A DNA stretch of 64,000 bases from an uncultured Lachnospiraceae bacterium. GTDB lineage: Bacteria; Bacillota; Clostridia; Lachnospirales; Lachnospiraceae. The DNA is taken from the NCBI GenBank assembly GCA_910588865.1, contig CAJUSJ010000007.1:1-64000 (forward strand). The letters run 5' to 3'. Under the pieces are notes generated by a model. The model saw nothing but the letters and a program-made list of their open reading frames with translations, had not been told where the DNA came from and ran no database searches. Both the position numbers and the translations under genes were made by a program. Positions 8,052 through 15,093 of the stretch are shown one piece after another; positions within the stretch are counted from its first letter, which is position 1; each line of letters opens with the position of its first letter.

Positions 8052-9169
8052 ATAATGAGGATAGGATTCTTCTGACAATGGAGGAACGTCTGGAACGGTC
8101 GGCAAGGTCTTTGGCGGCTTCGCCTGAGGCCGCTGCCAAACTGGTGGAACGGTTCTCCCGGCTTCCCGCGTTCCAGGTCTTCTTCGGGAAGCCCGATGTG
8201 GATGCCATGTATGGGCTGACCGGGGAGTTCTGGGATTATCCGGCTGTGGACATGGGCAGTTACTATGGCTTCACCCAAACCTTCCGTCTTGCGGTTGAGC
8301 GCGACAACAATTTCTTTCAGCTGGCCTCACTGGGCATGGCCATGGCAAAGAAGCAGGATCCCTACAAGCCGGTTTGGGGCGTCAGGATGAACAATGCCAT
8401 AGTCCTGCTGGGGCTGATGCTGCTGGATCATGCAAAGGGCCGCCTAAGACCCAAGAATATCTACCACTGCATGAGGATGACACTGGGACAGTACCTGGAT
8501 GCTCTGGCGAATCTGGACTTTCAAAAAAATGAGAGACAGGATTCAAGCCGGGAGGAGTTTCAGATTTGGAGGGAAGCGCTCCTAAAGGACTATGGCGGAT
8601 CCACCCCTCTGGTGAAGGCGCTGGCGGGCATCCTTGGGCGTTACATTACTGCCTGGCAGGAGTTCGACCATTTAGATCATATCATCCGCTGCATAGGCGC
8701 CCTCTCCTGCTATCTGGAACAGGAAGAGGCAGGGAGAACCCTCCCTCCGGAGGAAGCGGACAGGGTTCGGCATTTCCGGGAAGCACTCTGCCGGTACAGC
8801 CCTGAACTGGAGGGGTGGGAACTGGTGGAAATGGACAAGCGGTACCTGGATCCCTGCGGGTACTATTTCAACCTGGCCTATGAGTATCCGGATAATGTGC
8901 CGGATCCCGGCAGCAAGGACATCGCCCCGGGAACCCTGCGCGGCCAGATTTTCCTCTCTGAGCGGGATTACAGCCCCAAGTCTCTTCTGGAACTGGCCGC
9001 CAAGTCACCTTCCCCGGATTTGCAGGCACTTCTGGAGAAATACGTCTGCCATGAGCGTCTGGCATCCGCTATGAGGGAGATCAATATAGCGGTGATAAAC
9101 CTGTATGTCCTGTTTGTGGAGCCTTATCTGCAGATGGGGACATACTGCCGCAAAAATCATTTGGGATAA
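8048..9169 (+). CDS. Orphan partner of the VirD4-like ATPase
   Basis: 373 residues. I chose ATG 8048, which overlaps the previous stop (ATGA) and has AAAGGAGG upstream. No family recognised. It looks like a soluble, largely helical protein with a conserved-looking block YGLTGEFWDY (55-64) and another, LEGWELVEMDKRYLDPC (254-270). Both blocks recur in a decayed copy at 11848-12111, so this is the surviving member of a duplicated pair. Tight coupling to the ATPase suggests the two proteins act together, for example as a stoichiometric adaptor. Confidence 0.75.
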   Translation: MNNEDRILLTMEERLERSARSLAASPEAAAKLVERFSRLPAFQVFFGKPDVDAMYGLTGEFWDYPAVDMGSYYGFTQTFRLAVERDNNFFQLASLGMAMAKKQDPYKPVWGVRMNNAIVLLGLMLLDHAKGRLRPKNIYHCMRMTLGQYLDALANLDFQKNERQDSSREEFQIWREALLKDYGGSTPLVKALAGILGRYITAWQEFDHLDHIIRCIGALSCYLEQEEAGRTLPPEEADRVRHFREALCRYSPELEGWELVEMDKRYLDPCGYYFNLAYEYPDNVPDPGSKDIAPGTLRGQIFLSERDYSPKSLLELAAKSPSPDLQALLEKYVCHERLASAMREINIAVINLYVLFVEPYLQMGTYCRKNHLG

Positions 9170-9376
9170 GGAGCCAATAATTTCCCGGAACCGGGGCTGC
9201 GTCGTCATGGTACTGCCTTGCCTGGGAATGGCACAAATCATCATATTTGTCAAGTTCTCTTTCTAAAAAATCGTTTAAAATATTAATGTAATTGTAGCAG
9301 AAATTTGTCTGTCACACAAGGGGAGTAATATGTCGGTTCAGAACGGAATGTTCACCGCCGGTATATTCGAGAATCC

Positions 9377-9401
9377 GACCGCGGCAGAAATTGCCGCGGT
9401 C
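9377..9401 (-). terminator. Perfect hairpin after the 9407-10576 gene
   Basis: GACCGCGGCA (9377-9386) pairs exactly with TGCCGCGGTC (9392-9401). It lies six bases past the stop of the minus-strand gene. There is no T run, so it may stabilise the transcript end rather than terminate. Confidence 0.45.
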
Positions 9402-9406
9402 CGTAT

Positions 9407-10576
9407 TCACAGGGCTTTCCATTGCAGCTCCCTCCCATAAGATTTCGCCAGCCGAAGAGAGCCTTCACAGAAACGGCTGCACACATCCAGCGCCTTATCC
9501 ATATCCGCCAGGGGGGCGATCTTACGCTGACCCAGATACAAATTCACGATCTCTTCCAGTTCCTGACAGAAATCCCGGGAGATCTGTGCCCCTGACTTCT
9601 GAAAGAGTTCCACAAAGCGCCGACAGGCAGAACAATACTCGTCCAGCCCATCAAAGTGCTGAACCAGAAACAGCAGATACATGTTTCTGGTCGCCGACTC
9701 TCCCTCCTGCTCATACTCGGCTGCCCACCATGCGACGCGCTCCTCCTCATCCAACTCATCCAGGGGGCTCCAGAAATCGTCTTCTCCGGGATCAGGGAAG
9801 GCATTGGCAAAGCAGTCGCCATCATCCCCATCCTCATAAAGAAGATCATTGCTGTCCATATCTGGCACATCCGTTTCCTCCGACTGCCCTGTCATATCCG
9901 GCACATCCGCTTTCTCCGGCTGTTCTGTCTCCCCCGGCTCTTCTATTCCCTCTAACCCTTCTGCCTCCCCCGGTTCTGCCGTCTGGCTGTAGAGCCAGTT
10001 TTCGGCTCTCAGATGCGGAGGGGTCAGAGCCCAGTCGTCATCCAGCGTCCTTACGTTCAGTTCCATAAAGGTAAGGTAATGGTTAATGGGCGAATAGAGG
10101 TGGAAGCCGAAATGCCCGTCATAGCCCCCGCGCGGTTCGTTCCGGCTGGTTCCGTCCGGCCCGTCTATCATACACCAGCTTTGGGAGAACCGCTTTGCCT
10201 GCTCCAGCAGAAAGGCGAAATCCGTCCGCTCCTTTTGCGCGCTGCCCCGGGCGTAGAAGTAGCCCCCCTGGCACAGGCTGCACCGCATGACCAGATAGAG
10301 GTACAGGCCGTACAGTTCCCGCCGCATCCGAAGGCCGGACTTCACCCAGCTTTCCTTAACATAAAGATTCGCGCGCGGCTTCTCTTCCCAAAGGGAAAGC
10401 ATCTCCTCCACCAGGCCGCGGAGTTTTTCCGGACAAAACTCCCCCTTTCTATCTGTAATCTCCCGCCGGAAAGAGTAATCGTAGCCCTTCATGTGGCGCA
10501 TAAGTTCATCCGTCGCCTCCTGCAGGCTTTGAAGGTTTTTTTCATAGATTTCCAGCTTTTCCTTAGACAGTTCCAT
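9407..10576 (-). CDS. Acidic orphan protein, paralogue of 2387-3670
   Basis: 389 residues on the minus strand. Its N-terminal part (YMKG-type block HMKGYDYSFRREITDRKGEF, then RMRRELYGLYLYLVMRCSLC, then RTDFAFLLEQAKRF) and C-terminal part (CRRFVELFQKSGAQISRDF, MDKALDVCSRF) match the gene at 2387 closely. The middle (about 215-285) is acidic and low in complexity but has E-P-G-E-T-E and ADVPDM motifs instead of YDTEDS repeats. The linker therefore varies while its acidity is kept. It is divergent from the microprotein gene at 10926 and shares the central palindrome at 10672. No family recognised. Confidence 0.75.
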   Translation of the reverse strand: MELSKEKLEIYEKNLQSLQEATDELMRHMKGYDYSFRREITDRKGEFCPEKLRGLVEEMLSLWEEKPRANLYVKESWVKSGLRMRRELYGLYLYLVMRCSLCQGGYFYARGSAQKERTDFAFLLEQAKRFSQSWCMIDGPDGTSRNEPRGGYDGHFGFHLYSPINHYLTFMELNVRTLDDDWALTPPHLRAENWLYSQTAEPGEAEGLEGIEEPGETEQPEKADVPDMTGQSEETDVPDMDSNDLLYEDGDDGDCFANAFPDPGEDDFWSPLDELDEEERVAWWAAEYEQEGESATRNMYLLFLVQHFDGLDEYCSACRRFVELFQKSGAQISRDFCQELEEIVNLYLGQRKIAPLADMDKALDVCSRFCEGSLRLAKSYGRELQWKAL

Positions 10577-10644
10577 AAGTATTCACCGTTCCTTTCCTGA
10601 AATATGGATAGCGCGCAGAATTCCCCCACGGCCATCCTGATACA

Positions 10645-10709
10645 ATACTAGCATCACACAAAAAAATGTTTGTAAAATTTACAAATTAATTTTTTTAGCC
10701 TGGTATACT
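10645..10709. promoter_or_regulatory. Divergent promoter pair on one GTAA-N3-TTAC palindrome
   Basis: The palindrome GTAAAATTTAC (10672-10682) has TATACT (10704-10709) 21 bases to the right and TAGTAT on the minus strand (10645-10650) 21 bases to the left. It would serve the microprotein/clpP side and the 9407-10576 gene symmetrically. The right -10 is of the extended TGG-TATACT type. The 15-base core GTAAAATTTACAAAT is identical at 2275-2289. Confidence 0.65.
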
Positions 10710-10925
10710 GATATTTGTAAGGTGCACATGGACAACTGAATGACCGTCCGAAGGAGATCTTCTCCAGGGAAATACGCCGTAATGCCCGGATGGGGTCAGC
10801 GTGTCAAGGGGAAGGGAAACGCCGTGAAACGACAGCGGCGGCTTCGGAGGAGAACGGCACGGAAAAACCTATAGAAACAAAGGAATGAAAAACTCAAAAA
10901 TTATGAAAACAGGAGGGAATGGAAA

Positions 10926-11048
10926 ATGGCTATTGATTGGGAATATTACCTTGACGCGGAGGGAGATGAACTTCAGGACGCGTATGACCTGGCGGTGGAA
11001 GAAGCAGAGGAGATGCTCGGCTGGGATGAGGAGTGGGACAACGATTGA
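10926..11048 (+). CDS. 40-residue acidic microprotein
   Basis: ATG 10926 has AGGAGGG at 10911-10917, an excellent site, eight bases upstream. The product begins MAIDWEYYLDAEGDELQDAY and ends GWDEEWDND; about 17 of 40 residues are Asp or Glu and three are Trp. Another frame over the same bases is longer but gives a basic, low-quality peptide without a good start. The gene lies about 220 bases into the transcript from the 10704 promoter and directly upstream of clpP. An acidic peptide beside a protease could be an adaptor, substrate tag or inhibitor, but nothing in the sequence decides this. Confidence 0.6.
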   Translation: MAIDWEYYLDAEGDELQDAYDLAVEEAEEMLGWDEEWDND

Positions 11049-11083
11049 TGGAATTGAGAAATGTAATCCCGTAAAATAAGCAG

Positions 11084-11117
11084 AAACCTGCCTTAATATT
11101 CACTGCAAGGCAGGTTT
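11084..11117 (+). promoter_or_regulatory. Leader hairpin before clpP
   Basis: AAACCTGCCTT (11084-11094) pairs perfectly with AAGGCAGGTTT (11107-11117). No T run follows, so it is more likely an RNA processing or stability element between the microprotein and clpP than a full terminator. Confidence 0.5.
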
Positions 11118-11145
11118 CCCGGGAAACAGAAAGGAGAAAACTAAC

Positions 11146-11739
11146 ATGTACAATCCAAACGAGGCAAGAATCATCAGGGAATCATCCTACGGCTACCACC
11201 TCATCCCGATTCAGGACGAGATGCTGTCCCACCGGGAGGTGGAACTGGTCGGGGAGGTGGACGCGAACACAGTGAATGCTCTTATCCGGCAGCTGCGCTA
11301 TCTGCAATGCGAGGATCCGGAGGCGCCAATCACCCTGTACATCAACAGTCCCGGCGGCAGCGTGGACAGCGGTATGGCGCTCTACGATGTGATGCAGGCA
11401 GTGAGCTGCCCTGTCCGGACTGTCTGTGTGGGGCTGGCGGCCTCCATGGCGGCTCTGCTCTTCGTCTCAGGCGCGGAACGCGACATGCTGCCCCACAGCC
11501 GCCTCATGATTCACGATCCGCTGATTGTTCAGACCGGCGGCAGCGCCCTGAAGCTGAAAGCGATCAGCGATGATCTGATGGAAACCAGGCAGATCATCGC
11601 CAGGGTCATCGCGGAGCACTCCGGCAAAAACATGGAGGAAATTCTGGCAAAGACCGCAAACGATTGCTACTTTCGGGCGGAGGAAGCGGTCAAATTCGGG
11701 CTTGCTGACCACATTATCACAAGCCTTGCGGACAAATAA
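11146..11739 (+). CDS. Accessory ClpP-family serine protease
   Basis: 197 residues. ClpP forms the proteolytic barrel used by Clp ATPases. The triad is visible: Ser100 in GLAASMAALL, His123 in RLMIHDPL, and Asp173 in ANDCYFRAEEAV. INSPGGSV (67-74), the substrate-strand motif, is also present. It differs from housekeeping ClpP by lacking the usual MIHQP.GG segment (here MIHDPLIVQTGG) and by an isolated position away from clpX or trigger-factor genes. The nearest AAA+ protein is the alpha-CTD fusion at 13053, which is of the CbbX rather than the Clp type. AAAGGAG precedes the ATG. Catalytic competence looks likely; partner and substrate are unknown. Confidence 0.9.
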   Translation: MYNPNEARIIRESSYGYHLIPIQDEMLSHREVELVGEVDANTVNALIRQLRYLQCEDPEAPITLYINSPGGSVDSGMALYDVMQAVSCPVRTVCVGLAASMAALLFVSGAERDMLPHSRLMIHDPLIVQTGGSALKLKAISDDLMETRQIIARVIAEHSGKNMEEILAKTANDCYFRAEEAVKFGLADHIITSLADK

Positions 11740-11847
11740 CTCCGCGGCAGACAAAAATCCGATACAGCACATCCCGGCAGCCGCGGATGGCTGCCGGGGA
11801 AACGGGAGGCGCCCCGGAACCGGGGCATAGTATGGAAAGGAGGCTTT

Positions 11848-12111
11848 ATGGGATACATACGGCATATTTGTTCTGCGGAAGTGCGAACAAGGACATCATG
11901 GAAGGGCTGACCGGCGAGTTCTGGGAGTGCCTGGAGAGTGATCTTCTTCATTACGGCGGCTTCTGCCACATATGGCACCGACCTGGAGGGATGGGAACTG
12001 GTGGAGACAGATAAGCGATACCTGGATCCGCGCGCCGTTGCGCTGAATGATAAAATCAATCTCGGCTCCGCGCGGATTCCCGGCAACAGGCACGGTATCC
12101 GTTTATGGTAA
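11848..12111 (+). pseudogene. Decayed second copy of the 8048-9169 gene
   Basis: A good ribosome-binding site AAAGGAGG precedes ATG 11848, but the frame closes at once. One frame of this stretch reads IMEGLTGEFWECLESDL, matching residues about 52-68 of the 8048 product; from 11980 another frame reads LEGWELVETDKRYLDPR, matching residues 254-269. About 190 codons between the two blocks are missing, so an internal deletion with a frameshift inactivated the copy. It lies just after clpP, as the intact copy lies just after the VirD4-like gene. Confidence 0.75.
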
Positions 12112-12465
12112 GTTGTATGTTCACTTAATTCTCTATCATCCTGATCTGTTCTGTGCGGCAGACCTGTGACGTGATGCCGGAAAGGAATCGAAGATAAAAT
12201 TTATAAAAAGGATACGAAGAACAAAGAATTAAAATTGGAAGCTTATAAATAGCATCCGTTTGGTATTCGTCATAGAATTTTTTGTTGTCGTATTCATTAT
12301 TCACATTCAACCTCCAAAACTGAAATTGATTTCCACTTTCCGTTTTCGGTTCTAAACATTGCAGCCAGGACCGTTTAGAGTATGCTTTCCAAATAGCAGA
12401 GTAAATCTTCTTACGGAAGTGGCTCACAGTGGCTGAGGATACAATAATCACAATCCGTCGATTGA
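12112..12465. other. AT-rich stretch with no supportable gene
   Basis: A 108-codon frame is open on the minus strand (12125-12451), but it has no convincing ribosome-binding site and no recognisable motif. The base composition is lower in GC than its neighbours. It probably consists of decayed mobile-element DNA linked to the IS4 remnant that follows. Confidence 0.4.
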
Positions 12466-12669
12466 ATCATCCGCATCTACGGAAAAAGGTGGGATAGTGA
12501 AGCCTTTTTCAAAGTCTGCAAAAGTTGCCTGCATCTGGGTAAAGAATGCAGATCCATCTCCTATGATGCCAATTATTGCTTCAAATGTTCAGAGAGCTGG
12601 CTGCCGACCATCTTGATATAACAGACGATAAGATTGTCGCGTTAGTAGATGCGTTTATGGTCCTATTCG
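12466..12669 (+). pseudogene. IS4-family transposase C-terminal remnant
   Basis: One frame reads IRIYGKRWDSEAFFKVCKS and KECRSISYDA, the YREK-like region typical of IS4-type transposases (compare YGKRWDIEVFFK). After a frame change the next block reads LLLQMFRELAADHLDITDD and ALVDAFMVLF. The N-terminal catalytic part is absent and no inverted repeats were found. It is a dead fragment lying between the clpP region and the AAA+ gene. Confidence 0.7.
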
Positions 12670-12686
12670 AAAATGTAAATTTCAGA

Positions 12687-12715
12687 TTGACAATAATGTG
12701 TTTATCTGATATAAT
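12687..12715 (+). promoter_or_regulatory. Consensus sigma-A promoter
   Basis: TTGACA (12687-12692), 17 bases, TATAAT (12710-12715): both hexamers are perfect. The predicted start is near 12722. It lacks the GTAA-N3-TTAC palindrome of the other promoters in the block. Confidence 0.75.
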
Positions 12716-12721
12716 TTTTTT

Positions 12722-12866
12722 TACATAAATTATTGTGATTTAACACAGAGAAATTTAATTTTTTATAGTTTGACCAACAAGCGGATGTATAAATATTTAA
12801 GAGAGAACAGAGTATCCCATGGGGATATTCTGCCCTCTTGAATATGCGATACATCGGCTTTTTTGC
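12722..12866 (+). ncRNA. Candidate small RNA or attenuated leader of the AAA+ gene
   Basis: Between the consensus promoter and the AAA+ gene lies a strong compound hairpin. GATGTAT (12784-12790) pairs with ATACATC (12849-12855), enclosing AAGAG/CTCTT and CAGAGTATCC pairing with GGATATTCTG, and six T follow (12859-12864). This would release a transcript of about 140 bases. It could be a stand-alone RNA or an attenuator; about 190 further bases separate it from the gene at 13053 and contain another small hairpin (CGCG...CGCG near 12954-12972). Confidence 0.5.
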
Positions 12867-13052
12867 TGTGCGACATATTCCCGCAAGGGTAAAGTCCGCA
12901 CCTTGACAACTTAATCGCGATCTACGTTGGCCGGGGAAGCACCGCCATGACCCGCGAAACTAAAAAACGCGGCGAGCGTGCCAAGGTTTAGATCGGGAGG
13001 AAAGTGACACAGAAACTTATTAATTTTTGTAATAATAAAGGAGATACAGCTT

Positions 13053-14975
13053 ATGTCAAACTATATATTGAAACCAGAAAACAGGATGATCGCGAATATC
13101 ACATCTTTAACAGCAGAGACCAGTAAAAAATTCTATGAATTCTATGAATCCTATGGATCAGAAAACGCTTCAAAGGCAATCAAGAGATTTATTCAGACGG
13201 CTTCACTGCTTCCGGGGAATGATTTCCTGGGTTGGCAAATGACTGCCGACAAAGAAGGGAAACTCCATATGTTTGTGTTCTCAGGCGAGAATGTTAAGAT
13301 GACATCAAGGGACTTTGGCTGGATTTTTCAGAAGTCCGCGGCTGTCGAAGCTGAAGGCGCGGATTCCTTTGAGGATTTGCATAAGGATTTTTGTAAGGTA
13401 TATGTACTGCGGCATATGCCCAGGATTTCTGATAAGATTCAATCCTTCGGAAATCGGAATAGGTTCTCTGAGGATGCTGTATCGTCAGCGGATTATTTCA
13501 GGGATGTTGTTGAGGTCATGAAGGAGATGGGCGCGGTTATCAGGGTCATCATAGGAACCGGCCATGACGGGCAGGGTATGATATTCATAGGTCTGGCGGA
13601 AGAGATGACTCTTAGGATGCGGACAATGCTTTCCCTGGCATTTCCGGATACCATAGCGGTGGATGTGGCTGGGACGGCCCAAAACGCGGATTTCAGGCTT
13701 CCGACAAAGTACCTGATGGATAGCATGATGGAGCTGCAGGAGATTTTTGTGCTTGAGAATTGTGTAAAAGGAATTGAAGATGAGGATGGTTTAATTGATG
13801 TTAACGATGATATGGACGATTCGGAAGCTGGCGAATATGATGATATTGATGGGGTTGCGGACAACGGCTGTCCTGACACTGACGGGGAGCTGAAACCTGA
13901 CCATGAGAAGGAATCTGACAGGAAGATTGACAATCTCTGGATTGATGAACTGGAACTGAGCGTGCGTTCCTATAATTGTCTGAAGCGGGCCGGAATAAAC
14001 ACTGTGGGCGAACTCCTGAAAATGAGCGAGGAGGATCTCATGAATGTGCGGAATCTTGGCAGAAAAAATATGGAGGAAATCAGGGAGAGGCTTGTCTCAA
14101 TGGAGCTGGCTCTTTCGGCTGAACAGAACAGCCCCAGTTACTCCGATATGCTGCGGGAACTGATCGGCCTGAAAGATGTTAAGGCCCAGGTGAGCAAAAT
14201 AACGGCATTCGCGAAGATGAAGAAGGACATGGAGACGCTGGGCAGGACTTCCTCTCCGGTTGTGCTTAATATGGAATTTGTGGGGAATCCCGGTACGGCA
14301 AAGACCACCGTGGCCAGGATCATGGCAGGAATCTTTAAGGAGATAGGGATTCTTTCAAGCAGCCAGATTGTGGAGACAGGACGCGCGGATCTGGTGGCAG
14401 GTTATGTCGGACAGACCGCTGTCAAAGTGAAGGAGGTGTTCCGGAGGGCCAGGGGAAAACTGCTGTTTATAGATGAGGCATATTCCCTCGCCGCTCACAC
14501 CAGGGGGGATTTTGGTGATGAGGCAATCAACACGATCGTACAGGAAATGGAGAACAACCGGGATGACACCATAGTGGTATTTGCCGGTTATCCTGATGAA
14601 ATGGAATCCTTCTTTTCCAGGAATCCTGGCTTAAGGTCGCGCGTTCCGTTCCGTATCAGCTTCTCTGACTACTCTGTGGATGAGATGACGCGGATTGTCA
14701 AATTGGAGGCGGAAAAGAGAGGTTTTTCCATCAGCTCACAGACAATGGAAAAGGTGGCTTCCCTCTGCGAGACGGCAAAATGGCATTCTGATATGGGGAA
14801 CGGAAGATTCTGCAGAAATCTGGTGGAAAACGCCATTCTTGGCTATGCGCTAAGGGTTTATGGCGATGGGACAGAAGACGCGGAAAAGGATTTTATGCTT
14901 GTGGAAGGGGATTTTGTCCTTCCGGATAATTTACCAGAAACAAAAAAACCCGCAAGGATAGGATTTCAGTATTAG
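13053..14975 (+). CDS. Alpha-CTD / CbbX-type AAA+ ATPase fusion
   Basis: 640 residues with AAGGAG nine bases upstream. The N-terminal 240 residues are unrecognised; an acidic linker (about 245-285) follows. Residues about 292-350 closely match the C-terminal domain of the RNA polymerase alpha subunit, with LELSVRSYNCLKRAGI, VGELLKMSEEDL and RNLGRKNMEEI; the DNA-contacting Arg of VRS and the NLG.K loop are kept. Residues about 370-630 form a CbbX/SpoVK-type AAA+ module with Walker A GNPGTAKT (411-418; Ala replaces the usual Gly before Lys), Walker B LLFIDEA (470-476) and an Arg finger in NPGLRSRVP. The combination suggests an ATPase recruited to DNA or to RNA polymerase. Domain calls are firm; function is unknown. 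Confidence 0.88.
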   Translation: MSNYILKPENRMIANITSLTAETSKKFYEFYESYGSENASKAIKRFIQTASLLPGNDFLGWQMTADKEGKLHMFVFSGENVKMTSRDFGWIFQKSAAVEAEGADSFEDLHKDFCKVYVLRHMPRISDKIQSFGNRNRFSEDAVSSADYFRDVVEVMKEMGAVIRVIIGTGHDGQGMIFIGLAEEMTLRMRTMLSLAFPDTIAVDVAGTAQNADFRLPTKYLMDSMMELQEIFVLENCVKGIEDEDGLIDVNDDMDDSEAGEYDDIDGVADNGCPDTDGELKPDHEKESDRKIDNLWIDELELSVRSYNCLKRAGINTVGELLKMSEEDLMNVRNLGRKNMEEIRERLVSMELALSAEQNSPSYSDMLRELIGLKDVKAQVSKITAFAKMKKDMETLGRTSSPVVLNMEFVGNPGTAKTTVARIMAGIFKEIGILSSSQIVETGRADLVAGYVGQTAVKVKEVFRRARGKLLFIDEAYSLAAHTRGDFGDEAINTIVQEMENNRDDTIVVFAGYPDEMESFFSRNPGLRSRVPFRISFSDYSVDEMTRIVKLEAEKRGFSISSQTMEKVASLCETAKWHSDMGNGRFCRNLVENAILGYALRVYGDGTEDAEKDFMLVEGDFVLPDNLPETKKPARIGFQY

Positions 14976-15093
14976 CCGCTATCATCTGTTATAATCCGAT
15001 AGAGATGGTGGCAGAAGCTGTTTTGGATCGGCGAATTTTCAAAATTGACACAGGTGTCTGTTCGGATGCCGCGGTATTATAACGAGGCTGGAC

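Noticed and set aside
9330..9440. 36-codon frame with AAGGGGAG before its ATG
   Set aside because: It overlaps the 3' end of the convergent acidic gene and runs through its hairpin; no conserved-looking content, so chance is more likely.
10885..11079. 64-codon basic frame over the microprotein gene
   Set aside because: The ATG lacks a ribosome-binding site and the composition (many Arg, Trp, Met) is typical of a shadow frame; the 10926 frame has the site.
12125..12451. 108-codon minus-strand frame
   Set aside because: No ribosome-binding site, no motif, and placed in decayed transposon DNA.
6753..14975. Reading the block as a conjugative element or prophage
   Set aside because: No relaxase, VirB4, VirB6, integrase, terminase, capsid or tail gene was seen; only the coupling-type ATPase resembles conjugation.
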